Positions 34,100-42,920 of a stretch of 64,000 bases of DNA are shown piece by piece. Below the pieces are notes generated by a model. That model was not told the origin of the DNA. It did not search any database and saw nothing but the letters and a program-made list of their open reading frames with translations. This stretch comes from Pseudomonas ovata (GTDB lineage Bacteria; Pseudomonadota; Gammaproteobacteria; Pseudomonadales; Pseudomonadaceae), in NCBI RefSeq assembly GCF_003131185.1, contig NZ_QFFU01000001.1:496001-560000 (forward strand). Reading direction: 5' to 3'. Numbering within the stretch: position 1 is the stretch's first letter; every line of letters begins with the position of its first letter. A program made the translations under genes and the position numbers.

Positions 34100-35551
34100 A
34101 TGCACCAAATGACCCTGGCCGAGATCGCCCGCGGACTCGCCGACAAGAAATTCTCCTCCGAAGAGCTGACCCGTACCCTGCTGGCACGTATCGCCGAGCT
34201 GGACCCGAAGCTCAACAGCTTCATCACCGTGACCCAGGACCTGGCCATCACCCAGGCCCAGGCCGCCGACGCCCGCCGCGCCGCCGGTGAGACCGGCGCG
34301 CTGCTCGGTGCACCGCTGGCGCACAAGGACCTGTTCTGCACTCAGGGCATCCGCACCAGTTGCGGTTCGCGCATGCTCGACAACTTCAAGGCGCCCTATG
34401 ACGCCACCGTGGTTGCGAAACTGGCCGCCGCCGGCACCGTGACCCTGGGCAAGACCAACATGGACGAGTTCGCCATGGGCTCGGGCAACGAGTCGAGTTT
34501 CTACGGCGCAGTGAACAACCCGTGGAACCTGGAGCACGTACCGGGTGGCTCGTCCGGTGGTTCGGCCGCCGCCGTGGCCGCACGCCTGCTGCCGGCCACC
34601 ACCGGCACCGACACCGGCGGTTCGATTCGCCAGCCGGCCGCACTGACCAACCTGACCGGCCTCAAGCCTACCTACGGCCGCGTCTCGCGCTGGGGCATGA
34701 TTGCCTACGCGTCCAGCCTCGACCAGGGCGGCCCGCTGGCCCGCACCGCCGAAGACTGCGCCCTGCTGCTGCAAGGCATGGCCGGCTTCGACCCGCAGGA
34801 CTCCACCAGCATCGACGAGCCGGTGCCGGACTACTCGGCCACGCTCAACGGCTCGTTGCAGGGCCTGCGCATCGGTCTGCCGAAAGAGTATTTCGGTGCC
34901 GGCCTGGACCCGCGCATTGCGCAATTGGTCCAGGACAGCGTCAAGGCCCTGGAAAAGCTCGGCGCGGTAGTCAAGGAAATCACCCTGCCGAACCTGCAGC
35001 ACGGCATCCCGGCCTACTACGTCATCGCCCCGGCCGAGGCTTCCTCGAACCTGTCGCGTTTCGACGGCGTGCGCTTCGGCCATCGCTGCGAACAGCCCAA
35101 GGACCTCACCGACCTGTACAAGCGCTCGCGCGGTGAAGGCTTCGGTGCCGAGGTCCAGCGCCGGATCATGGTCGGCGCCTATGCGCTGTCGGCCGGCTAC
35201 TACGACGCCTACTACCTCAAGGCGCAGAAAATCCGTCGCCTGATCAAGAACGACTTCATGAACGCCTTCGCCGAAGTCGACGTGATCCTGGGCCCGACCA
35301 CGCCGAACCCGGCCTGGAAGATCGGCGCCAAGAGCAGCGACCCGGTCGCCGCCTACCTCGAAGACGTCTACACCATCACCGCCAACCTCGCCGGCCTGCC
35401 CGGCCTGTCGATGCCGGCCGGTTTCGTCGATGGCCTGCCGGTGGGCGTGCAATTGCTCGCACCCTACTTCCAGGAAGGCCGTCTGCTGAATGTGGCCCAC
35501 CAGTACCAGTTGGTCACCGACTGGCATACGCGCACGCCTGCCGGCTTCTGA
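34100..35551 (+). CDS. gatA: Amidotransferase subunit A
   Basis: Amidase-signature subunit of 483 residues that frees ammonia from glutamine for GatB. The Ser-cisSer-Lys triad is visible: Lys in LAHKDLFC, the cis-Ser in [12 protein letters not shown], and the nucleophile region [13 protein letters not shown] upstream of it. It starts 15 bases after gatC and ends 12 bases before gatB. Confidence 0.97.
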   Translation: MHQMTLAEIARGLADKKFSSEELTRTLLARIAELDPKLNSFITVTQDLAITQAQAADARRAAGETGALLGAPLAHKDLFCTQGIRTSCGSRMLDNFKAPYDATVVAKLAAAGTVTLGKTNMDEFAMGSGNESSFYGAVNNPWNLEHVPGGSSGGSAAAVAARLLPATTGTDTGGSIRQPAALTNLTGLKPTYGRVSRWGMIAYASSLDQGGPLARTAEDCALLLQGMAGFDPQDSTSIDEPVPDYSATLNGSLQGLRIGLPKEYFGAGLDPRIAQLVQDSVKALEKLGAVVKEITLPNLQHGIPAYYVIAPAEASSNLSRFDGVRFGHRCEQPKDLTDLYKRSRGEGFGAEVQRRIMVGAYALSAGYYDAYYLKAQKIRRLIKNDFMNAFAEVDVILGPTTPNPAWKIGAKSSDPVAAYLEDVYTITANLAGLPGLSMPAGFVDGLPVGVQLLAPYFQEGRLLNVAHQYQLVTDWHTRTPAGF

Positions 35552-35563
35552 GGAGAATCATAA

Positions 35564-37009
35564 ATGCAATGGGAAGTCGTCATCGGGCTGGAAATCCATA
35601 CCCAGCTCTTGACCCAATCGAAGATTTTCTCCGCCAGCGCCACCACGTTCGGTTCCGAGCCCAACACCCAGGCCAGCCTGGTCGACCTGGGCATGCCCGG
35701 CGTGCTGCCGGTGCTGAACAAGGAAGCGGTGCGCATGGCGGTCAAGTTCGGCCTGGCGGTCGATGCCGAGATCGGCCAGCACAACGTGTTCGCGCGCAAG
35801 AACTACTTCTACCCTGACCTGCCCAAGGGCTACCAGATCAGCCAGATGGAGCTGCCGATCGTCGGCAAGGGCCACCTGGACATCACCCTGGAAGACGGCA
35901 CCGTCAAGCGCATCGGCATCACCCGTGCGCACCTGGAAGAAGACGCCGGCAAAAGCCTGCACGAAGACTTCCAGGGCATGACCGGCATCGACCTCAACCG
36001 CGCCGGCACGCCGCTGCTGGAAATCGTCTCCGAGCCGGACATGCGCAGCGCCAAGGAAGCGGTGGCCTACGTCAAGGCCATCCACGCCATGGTCCGTTAC
36101 CTGGGCATCTGCGACGGCAACATGGCCGAGGGTTCGCTGCGCTGCGACTGCAACGTCTCGATCCGGCCCAAGGGCCAGGTCGAGTTCGGCACGCGCTGCG
36201 AGATCAAGAACGTCAACTCGTTCCGCTTCATCGAGAAGGCCATCAACAGCGAGATCCAGCGCCAGATCGACCTGATCGAAGACGGCGGCAAGGTGATCCA
36301 GCAAACGCGCCTGTACGACCCCAACACCAACGAGACCCGCGCCATGCGCAGCAAGGAGGAAGCCAACGACTACCGCTACTTCCCCGACCCCGACCTGTTG
36401 CCGGTGATCATCGAGGATTCGTTCCTGGAGCAGATCCGCGCCACCCTGCCGGAACTGCCGCCGCAAAAGCGCGAGCGCTTCCAGAGCCAGTTCGGCCTGT
36501 CGGCCTATGACGCCAGCGTGCTGTCGTCCAGCCGCGAGCAGGCCGACTACTTCGAGCAGGTGGTCAGCATCGGCGGCGACGCCAAGCTGGCCGCCAACTG
36601 GGTCATGGTCGAGCTGGGCAGCCTGCTCAACAAGCAGGGCCTGGAAATCGAACAGTCGCCGGTCAGCGCCGAGCAACTGGGCGGCATGCTCAAGCGCATC
36701 CAGGACAACACCATTTCCGGCAAGATCGCCAAGATGGTGTTCGAGGCCATGGCCAATGGTGAGGGCAGCGCCGACGAGGTGATCGAGCAGCGCGGCCTCA
36801 AGCAGGTGACCGACAGTGGCGCGATCGAGACCATGCTCGACGAGATGCTGGCGGCCAATGCCGCCCAGGTCGAACAGTACCGTGCCGCCGACGAGGCCAA
36901 GCGCGGCAAGATGTTCGGCTTCTTCGTCGGTCAGGCGATGAAAGTCTCCAAAGGCAAGGCCAACCCGCAGCAGGTCAACGAACTGCTCAAGGCCAAGCTC
37001 GAAGGCTGA
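35564..37009 (+). CDS. gatB: Amidotransferase subunit B
   Basis: Catalytic subunit of 481 residues that activates mischarged Asp- or Glu-tRNA and amidates it. Marks are the N-terminal [21 protein letters not shown], the [14 protein letters not shown] segment, and the helical YqeY-like tail (about 330-481). The GatCAB enzyme is normal in pseudomonads. Last gene of the operon; a strong hairpin follows. Confidence 0.97.
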   Translation: MQWEVVIGLEIHTQLLTQSKIFSASATTFGSEPNTQASLVDLGMPGVLPVLNKEAVRMAVKFGLAVDAEIGQHNVFARKNYFYPDLPKGYQISQMELPIVGKGHLDITLEDGTVKRIGITRAHLEEDAGKSLHEDFQGMTGIDLNRAGTPLLEIVSEPDMRSAKEAVAYVKAIHAMVRYLGICDGNMAEGSLRCDCNVSIRPKGQVEFGTRCEIKNVNSFRFIEKAINSEIQRQIDLIEDGGKVIQQTRLYDPNTNETRAMRSKEEANDYRYFPDPDLLPVIIEDSFLEQIRATLPELPPQKRERFQSQFGLSAYDASVLSSSREQADYFEQVVSIGGDAKLAANWVMVELGSLLNKQGLEIEQSPVSAEQLGGMLKRIQDNTISGKIAKMVFEAMANGEGSADEVIEQRGLKQVTDSGAIETMLDEMLAANAAQVEQYRAADEAKRGKMFGFFVGQAMKVSKGKANPQQVNELLKAKLEG

Positions 37010-37012
37010 CCC

Positions 37013-37042
37013 TTCACCGGCGCGTGCAAGCGCGCCGGTGAA
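37013..37042. repeat. Perfect 12-bp inverted repeat after gatB
   Basis: TTCACCGGCGCG and CGCGCCGGTGAA form a perfect stem around a six-base loop, three bases past the gatB stop. No T run follows on the plus strand, so it is probably a transcript-stabilising or Rho-linked hairpin, not an intrinsic terminator. Confidence 0.6.
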
Positions 37043-37062
37043 GCCCCACAGGATAAGCACCC

Positions 37063-37431
37063 ATGCGCCAACTGCTCACGGCCTGTACCTTGCTTTCGCT
37101 ACTGGCTGGCTGTTCCAGCCATTCGGTCGACCCGCATGGCTATGACGAAACCGGCAAGGCGTCCTGGTATGGCGCGCGTCATCATGGCAAGCGCACCGCC
37201 AGTGGCGAGGCATTCAACCAGAACGCGCTGACCGCCGCGCACCGTGAGCTGCCGTTCGGCAGCCGGGTCAGGGTCACCAACCTGGCCAACCAGCGCAGCG
37301 TGGTGGTGCGCATCAACGACCGCGGCCCCAACACGCGCGGGCGCCTGATCGACGTGTCGAAAAAGGCCGCCGAACAACTGGGCATGATACGCAGTGGCAT
37401 CGCCCGCGTGCACGTTCAGGGACTGGACTGA
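37063..37431 (+). CDS. RlpA-like septal ring lipoprotein, short form
   Basis: Lipoprotein of 122 residues. The signal MRQLLTACTLLSLLAGC has a lipobox LAGC with Cys17. The rest is a double-psi beta-barrel (about 28-120) with GKASWYGARHHGKRTASGE, the catalytic-type VVRINDRGP, and a final LIDVSKKAAEQLGM. RlpA proteins cleave peptidoglycan strands that lack stem peptides. No SPOR domain is present, so septal targeting by denuded glycan is not expected. Confidence 0.88.
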   Translation: MRQLLTACTLLSLLAGCSSHSVDPHGYDETGKASWYGARHHGKRTASGEAFNQNALTAAHRELPFGSRVRVTNLANQRSVVVRINDRGPNTRGRLIDVSKKAAEQLGMIRSGIARVHVQGLD

Positions 37432-37442
37432 GGGTCACGGTC

Positions 37443-38537
37443 ATTTTTCAACTCTCGACCCTGCCACCACCCGCCCTGCTGCAACTGGCCGGCGGCCTGC
37501 TGCTGTTGCTGATCGGCGCCGGGCTGTCGGTGCGGGCCGCTGTGCGTCTGGCAGCCTGGCTCAAGGTGCGAGGGCTGATCATCGGCCTCACCGTCATGGC
37601 GCTGGGTAACAGCGCCCCGCAGCTCTCGGTCGGGGTGCAGGCTGCCTTGTCGGCCAATGCCGACATCGCGGTGGGCAGCGTGGTCGGCAGCCATATCTTC
37701 AATGTGCTGGTGACCCTGGGGCTGTGCGCCCTGATCATTCCGTTGCGCGTGCCCCTGCAAGTGGTGCGCGTGGACATTCCGCTGATGATTGGCGCCTGCG
37801 CCCTGCTGACCGCGCTGGCCTGGGACCGGGAAATCGGCGTGCTGGACGGCCTGGTGCTGCTGGCCGGCCTTGCCTTGTGCCTGCTGGTCATCGTGCGCCA
37901 GGCCAGCCACGCGGCCCGTCATGGTCACGGCCACAGTCATGGCCCGCCCCAGGGCGACAGCCCGCCGCGCACCCTGCTCGAACTGCTGAGCCTGGCCGGC
38001 GGCCTGTTGCTGTTGATCGGCGGCGGGCACCTGCTGGTGGATGCCACGGTGACGCTGGCCATTCACCTGGGCCTGTCGGAACGCATCATGGGCCTGACGC
38101 TGATGGCGGTGGCCACCTCGATGCCAGCGCTGATCACTTCACTGGTCGCCGCCCTGCGCGGTGAGCGCGACATGGCCGTGGGCACGGTGATCGGCACCAG
38201 CCTGTTCAACCTGCTGGGCGTGCTGGGGCTGACCGCGGTGCTGGCACCGGCACCGCTGTCGGTGTCGCCCAACTCACTGGCCTACGACCTGCCGATCATG
38301 CTCAGCGTCGCAGTGCTGTGCCTGCCGCTGTTCTGTTCGGGCTATCGCATCACAAGGCTCGAAGGGCTGCTGCTGCTGGCGCTGTACACCGCCTACGGGC
38401 TGGACATCATCGGCTTCAGTACCGGCATGCTGCTGGCCGAACGCCTGGAAAGCTGGATACTGCACCTTGTGCTGCCGGTGCTGACCGCCCTGGTGATTGT
38501 GGACATGGTCCGCACGTGGTGGCGCCATCATCGTTGA
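37443..38537 (+). CDS. Sodium/calcium exchanger family membrane protein
   Basis: Membrane protein of about 364 residues with two homologous halves, each with an alpha-repeat: GLTVMALGNSAPQLSVGV in the first and GLTLMAVATSMPALITSLVA in the second. A His-rich loop (HAARHGHGHSHG, about residue 157-168) links the halves. The acidic residue usual in alpha-repeats (GNSAPE, TSLPE) is replaced by Gln in the first and Ala in the second, so transport of Ca2+ is doubtful. The start is uncertain: no ATG, GTG or TTG lies upstream of the first helix; ATT 37443 with GAGGG eight bases before it is the best available. A TTG at 37506 would cut into the first helix. Confidence 0.75.
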   Translation: MFQLSTLPPPALLQLAGGLLLLLIGAGLSVRAAVRLAAWLKVRGLIIGLTVMALGNSAPQLSVGVQAALSANADIAVGSVVGSHIFNVLVTLGLCALIIPLRVPLQVVRVDIPLMIGACALLTALAWDREIGVLDGLVLLAGLALCLLVIVRQASHAARHGHGHSHGPPQGDSPPRTLLELLSLAGGLLLLIGGGHLLVDATVTLAIHLGLSERIMGLTLMAVATSMPALITSLVAALRGERDMAVGTVIGTSLFNLLGVLGLTAVLAPAPLSVSPNSLAYDLPIMLSVAVLCLPLFCSGYRITRLEGLLLLALYTAYGLDIIGFSTGMLLAERLESWILHLVLPVLTALVIVDMVRTWWRHHR

Positions 38538-38567
38538 TTCCCCTTCCAGAGCACGAGGAAATACCCC

Positions 38568-38951
38568 ATGAGCGACCCGAAGACCCAAGCCGGAGAAAGC
38601 ATTCGCCGCCAGGTGATGGGCGATGCCTATGTCGATCGCGCCCGTGCCAATGCCAGCGCGTTCAGCCTGCCGCTGCAAGACTTCATCAATGAGCAGGCCT
38701 GGGGCAGTGTCTGGAGCCGCGAAGGCCTGGACCTCAAGACCCGCAGCCTGATCACCCTGTCGACCCTGACGGCGCTCAAATGCTCGCAGGAACTCAAGGG
38801 TCACGTGCGCGGCGCCCTGAACAACGGCTGCACCCCGGAAGAAATCCGCGAGACCTTCCTGCACTGCGCGGTCTACGCCGGCATGCCGGCGGCCATCGAC
38901 GCCTTCCGCGCCGCCCAGGAGGTGATTGAAGAGTACTTCGCCAAACCGTAG
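38568..38951 (+). CDS. Carboxymuconolactone decarboxylase family protein
   Basis: Protein of 127 residues in the PcaC/AhpD-like family. The pattern includes SVWSREGLDLKTRSLITLS, a central LKGHVRGALNNGCTPEEIRE, and HCAVYAGMPAAIDAFRAA. A single Cys lies before HLR-like residues (LKCSQELKGHV), so the AhpD-type CXXC pair is absent and a PcaC-type activity is more likely; no pca genes are nearby. It follows the exchanger by 30 bases and is convergent with the AEC transporter. Confidence 0.8.
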   Translation: MSDPKTQAGESIRRQVMGDAYVDRARANASAFSLPLQDFINEQAWGSVWSREGLDLKTRSLITLSTLTALKCSQELKGHVRGALNNGCTPEEIRETFLHCAVYAGMPAAIDAFRAAQEVIEEYFAKP

Positions 38952-38961
38952 TGCCGACGGT

Positions 38962-39903
38962 TCAAATCCAGCCGCCCCATTGCAGCAGGAAGATGCCGAT
39001 GTTGGTGGTCACCGCGGCGGCCAGTGTCGTCAGTACGATAATGGCGGCCGCCAGCTCGTAGTTGCCATTGGCACTGCGCGCCATGATGTAGCTGGAGGCG
39101 GCGGTGGGGCTGGCGAAGTAAAGGAACAGGATGCCCAGTTCCGGGCCACGGAAGCCACAGGCCCAGGCGGCCGTGGTGCAGATCAGCGGCAGCCAGACCA
39201 TTTTCATCAGGCTGGCGCCCATCGCCATTTGCCCGCTCTTGCGCAACGAGGCCAGCGACAGGGTGCCACCAATGCAGATCAACGCCAGCGGCAGGGTCAT
39301 CTGCGCCAGGTAGTTGGCCGAGGTCTCGAACCACATCGGCATGCGCACGCCGTAGTAGGCAAAGGGCGAGGCCACGATCACGCTGATGATCAGCGGGTTG
39401 GAAAATACGCTCTTGATCACGCTCCACGGGTCGGATTTGATCACCGGGCTGTACACCGCCAGGATCATGGTCGACAGCGCGTTGTAATACAGGATGACCA
39501 TCGCCGCCAGGATCGCGCCCACGGAAATCCCGTGGTCACCGTACATGCTCGCCGCCAGCGCCAGGCCCACCACGCCGTTGTTGCCCCGAAACGCGCCCTG
39601 GACATAGATGCCACGGTCGGCAAAAGGAATGCGCCAGATCGCCCAGCCCCAGAGCAGGGCAAAGCTGAGCAGGGTCGCGACGGTGAAGAAAATCAGCAGG
39701 TCGGCTTGCAGGGCGGTCTTGAGGTCGGCATGCACGATGCCCATGAACAACAGGGCCGGCATGGTGACATTGAAGACCAGCGACGAGGCGGTGACGATGA
39801 AGCCGTCGTTGATTGCCCCGATACGCTTGAGAAACACGCCCATGAACAGCATGGCAAAGACCGGTGCCGTGACATTGAGTGTTTCCAGAAAAATAGCCAG
39901 CAT
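38962..39903 (-). CDS. AEC (auxin efflux carrier) family transporter
   Basis: Inner-membrane protein of 313 residues with about ten hydrophobic segments. The fold and the FVITASSLVFNVTMPALLF stretch fit the AEC family, whose bacterial members move small carboxylates such as malonate. The substrate cannot be told from sequence. ATG 39901-39903 (MLAIFLETLNVTAP) is preferred since GGGGA lies ahead of it; a Met seven codons upstream has no site. Its 5' end faces the REP pair. Confidence 0.82.
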   Translation of the reverse strand: MLAIFLETLNVTAPVFAMLFMGVFLKRIGAINDGFIVTASSLVFNVTMPALLFMGIVHADLKTALQADLLIFFTVATLLSFALLWGWAIWRIPFADRGIYVQGAFRGNNGVVGLALAASMYGDHGISVGAILAAMVILYYNALSTMILAVYSPVIKSDPWSVIKSVFSNPLIISVIVASPFAYYGVRMPMWFETSANYLAQMTLPLALICIGGTLSLASLRKSGQMAMGASLMKMVWLPLICTTAAWACGFRGPELGILFLYFASPTAASSYIMARSANGNYELAAAIIVLTTLAAAVTTNIGIFLLQWGGWI

Positions 39904-40057
39904 GCCGTGCGTCCCCTGCCCCATCGTTAGGCGGCTAATGATAAGCCAGACAGGACAGGGTTTTACCAGATATTACGCCATGCCCACAGGACATCCCCTT
40001 GTGTCGCTGACACAGCGCCAAGGCGGAGCGCTGTCGCATAGCAAACACGGGGCCCGT

Positions 40058-40165
40058 GTAGGAGCGCGCTTGCCCGCGACCGAGTGCGAAGCGCTCGCAA
40101 GATCTTCGAAACGCTGAAAATTTACGACTGCTAACGCAGCCGGTCGCGGGCAAGCGCGCTCCTAC
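40058..40165. repeat. REP pair (REPIN), single copy
   Basis: Two REP halves in inverted orientation (GTAGGAGCGCGCTTGCCCGC, and its complement ending CGCTCCTAC) enclose a 50-60-base core with GTGCGAAGCGCTCGC and AACGCTGAAAATTTACGACT. This is the simple form of the element expanded at 20025 and arrayed at 49401-50261. It lies 65 bases past the fruA stop, in the 327-base gap (39904-40230) between fruA and the AEC gene; I see nothing else in that gap except the likely AEC promoter region. Confidence 0.9.
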
Positions 40166-40230
40166 GGTGGGTGAACTCGGTCAGTTGTTTTGTGCATGAT
40201 GAGAGCGGCCGGGCCGCAATCCGCTTCAGA

Positions 40231-41964
40231 CTACGAAGCCTGCGGCTCGACCGCCAGATCGACCACTTCCGGGCGCTTGAGCACGGCGTACAGCACGCCG
40301 GTCACCAGGCTGCCGGCGACGATGGCCAGCAGGTACAACAGCGCATGGTTGATGGCATTGGGAATCAGCATCACGAACAATCCGCCGTGCGGCGCCATCA
40401 GTTTGCAGCCGAAGTACATCGACAACGCACCGGTCAGCGCACCGCCGGCGATGCTGGCCGGGATCACCCGCAACGGGTCCTTGGCCGCAAACGGAATGGC
40501 GCCTTCGGAGATAAAGCACAACCCCAGCACAAACGACGCCTTGCCCGCCTCGCGCTCGCTCTGGGCGAACTTGCGCCGCGCCAGCACACTGGCGATGCCC
40601 ATGCCGATCGGCGGCACCATGCCGGCGGCCATCGCCGCGGCCATCGGCGCGTAGCTCTGCGAGGCCAGCAGCCCGACCGAGAACGCATAGGAGGCCTTGT
40701 TGATCGGCCCGCCCAGGTCGACGCACATCATCGCCCCCAGCACCACACCCAGCAGGATCGCATTGGCCGTACCCATGGTTTCCAGAAACTGGGTCAGCGC
40801 CGCCAGCATGCCGGCCACCGGTCGCCCCACCACGTAGATCATCATCAGGCCGGTGAACAGGCTGGCCAGCAGCGGAATGATCAGGATCGGCTTGAGTGCC
40901 TCGACACTGGACGGCAGGCGCGCGTAGCGGTTGATCCACTTGGCGCTGTAGCCGGCCAGAAAACCGGCGACGATGCCGCCAATGAAACCGGCGCCCAGGG
41001 TGCTGGCCAGCAGGCCACCGATCATCCCCGGCGCCAGGCCGGGACGGTCGGCAATCGACCAGGCGATGTAGCCGGCCAGCAACGGCACCATCAGTTTGAA
41101 GGCAGCCTCGCCACCGATCTGCATCAGCGCGGCGGCCAGCGTGCCCTGCTCCTTGAAGGCCTCGATACCGAATACGAACGACAGGGCAATCAACAGGCCG
41201 CCCGCCACCACCATCGGCAGCATGAACGACACACCGGTCAGCAAATGCTTGTAGATCCCGGCGCTTTCGGACTTGGCCGGTGCCTTGGCCGTGTCGGCGC
41301 TGCTTTCGACCCTGGCCTCGGCCAGGGCCTTGCCCAGCGTGACATCCGGCTGCTTGAGGGCAATGCCGGTGCCGCAACGGTAGATGCGCTTGCCGGCGAA
41401 ACGCTCGGTCGCCACTTCGATGTCGGTGGCCAGCAGCACCACGTCAGCCTCACTGATGGCCTGCGGGCTGAGCGGCGTGCGGGCACCGACCGAGCCCTGG
41501 GTTTCCACCTGCAGCTCATGCCCCAGGCGTTTGGCCGACTGTTGCAGGGCTTCGGCGGCCATGAAGGTGTGCGCCACGCCGGTCGGGCAGGCGGTGATCG
41601 CCACGATCCGTGCGGGGCCTGCCGCTGTCGCTGCCGGCTCGCTGGCCACGGCTTGCCAGGGCTGCGCCTGTTCGGCGGCGCGCTGGAGAAAGGCGTCGAC
41701 GTCCTGCAGCGCTTGCGCCGGTGCGGACTGGAACAGGCGCTTGCCGACAAAGCGGTTCAGGTCCAGCGCACCGCTGTACACCGCCACGATCAGGTCGGCC
41801 TGCTCGATGTCCTGCGCCGACAACTGGCGCTCCGGCTTGTGCGGGTCGACCACCTCGACGCAGGTTTCCCAGCCCAGGCGCTGGGCGGCAGCCGCCAACA
41901 GGCGGGCACTCAGGACGCTGCTGACCTTGCCATTGGGGCAGGCCGTTACTATGGCTAATTTCAT
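40231..41964 (-). CDS. fruA: PTS fructose transporter, IIB'BC
   Basis: Fructose permease of 577 residues that phosphorylates the sugar to fructose 1-phosphate on entry. Two IIB-like domains stand at the N terminus: a degenerate one (about 1-100, TACPNG retained) and the active one with the phospho-Cys in ITACPTGVAHTFMAAEAL. The IIC membrane domain (about 225-577) has GGLLIALSFVFG and the GGPINKASYAF loop. ATG 41962-41964 is preferred to the TTG before it; GAGG lies eight bases upstream. Last gene of fruBKA. Confidence 0.95.
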   Translation of the reverse strand: MKLAIVTACPNGKVSSVLSARLLAAAAQRLGWETCVEVVDPHKPERQLSAQDIEQADLIVAVYSGALDLNRFVGKRLFQSAPAQALQDVDAFLQRAAEQAQPWQAVASEPAATAAGPARIVAITACPTGVAHTFMAAEALQQSAKRLGHELQVETQGSVGARTPLSPQAISEADVVLLATDIEVATERFAGKRIYRCGTGIALKQPDVTLGKALAEARVESSADTAKAPAKSESAGIYKHLLTGVSFMLPMVVAGGLLIALSFVFGIEAFKEQGTLAAALMQIGGEAAFKLMVPLLAGYIAWSIADRPGLAPGMIGGLLASTLGAGFIGGIVAGFLAGYSAKWINRYARLPSSVEALKPILIIPLLASLFTGLMMIYVVGRPVAGMLAALTQFLETMGTANAILLGVVLGAMMCVDLGGPINKASYAFSVGLLASQSYAPMAAAMAAGMVPPIGMGIASVLARRKFAQSEREAGKASFVLGLCFISEGAIPFAAKDPLRVIPASIAGGALTGALSMYFGCKLMAPHGGLFVMLIPNAINHALLYLLAIVAGSLVTGVLYAVLKRPEVVDLAVEPQAS

Positions 41965-41978
41965 CAACGTCGCCTCTC

Positions 41979-42920
41979 TTATTGTTCGGTCAGGTCGCGC
42001 ACGGTCACACCGCTGGCGAGTCGTTCAAGGTGCGCGGTATCGGTGATGCCGAAACCGATCTGGGTCACGGCCATGGCCGCGATGGCCGTGGCGGTGCGCA
42101 AGGTCTGCGCCGGGGCGTGGGCACTGAGCAAGCCGTGCAGCATGCCAGCCAGCAACGAGTCACCGGCGCCCACCGTGCTGGCAACCGTCACCTTGGGCGG
42201 TTGCGCGTGCCAGGTGCCTTGGGCACTGAACCAGTTCACGCCGTCGGCACCCTGGGAAATCACCACATGCTCGATGCCCTGGGCCCGCAGGCGGCGGGCG
42301 GCATCGGCCTGTTCGGCCACCGAGTCGACCGGCACGCCCAGCGCGTCGGTCAATTCCTCGGTGTTGGGCTTGACCAGCCAGGGGCCGGCCTCAAGCCCGG
42401 CACGCAAGGCCTGGCCGCTGCTGTCCAGTGCGACGTGAAGACCATGGGCCTTGAGCATGGCCAGCAGGCGTTGCAACCACTGCGGGCTGACGCCGCGCGG
42501 CAGGCTGCCGGCCACCACCACGGCATCGAAGCCGGGCGCCAGGTGTTCAAGACGTTCGAACAGGCGCTGCTGGTCAGCGTCGCTGATCACCAGGCCCGGG
42601 CCATTGACGTCAGTAATGCAGCCGTCGGCCTCGGCCAGCTTGATATTGCTGCGGGTTTCGCCCGGCACACGAATAAACGCATCGACAAACCCGCGCGCGG
42701 CGAACAGCGCGTCAAACGCCTGGGGATTATCCAGGCCGAGAAAGCCCGACACGGTCAGCTCATGCCCCAGGTCAGCCAGCACCTGGGCGACATTGAGGCC
42801 CTTGCCGGCGGCATGGGTCAGCATGGCGTCGCTGCGATTGACCTCCCCGACCCTCAACTGACCCAGTTGCACGGTCAGGTCCAAGGCCGGGTTGAGGGTC
42901 AGGGTCAGAATCCTGGCCAT
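41979..42920 (-). CDS. fruK: 1-phosphofructokinase
   Basis: PfkB-family kinase of 313 residues that makes fructose 1,6-bisphosphate from fructose 1-phosphate. The catalytic motif VGAGDSLLAGMLHGLL with its Asp base is intact, as are the N-terminal ILTLTLNPALDLTVQ and the AAGKGLNVAQVLADLG sugar-binding site. Its ATG shares one base with the fruB stop. Confidence 0.95.
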   Translation of the reverse strand: MARILTLTLNPALDLTVQLGQLRVGEVNRSDAMLTHAAGKGLNVAQVLADLGHELTVSGFLGLDNPQAFDALFAARGFVDAFIRVPGETRSNIKLAEADGCITDVNGPGLVISDADQQRLFERLEHLAPGFDAVVVAGSLPRGVSPQWLQRLLAMLKAHGLHVALDSSGQALRAGLEAGPWLVKPNTEELTDALGVPVDSVAEQADAARRLRAQGIEHVVISQGADGVNWFSAQGTWHAQPPKVTVASTVGAGDSLLAGMLHGLLSAHAPAQTLRTATAIAAMAVTQIGFGITDTAHLERLASGVTVRDLTEQ

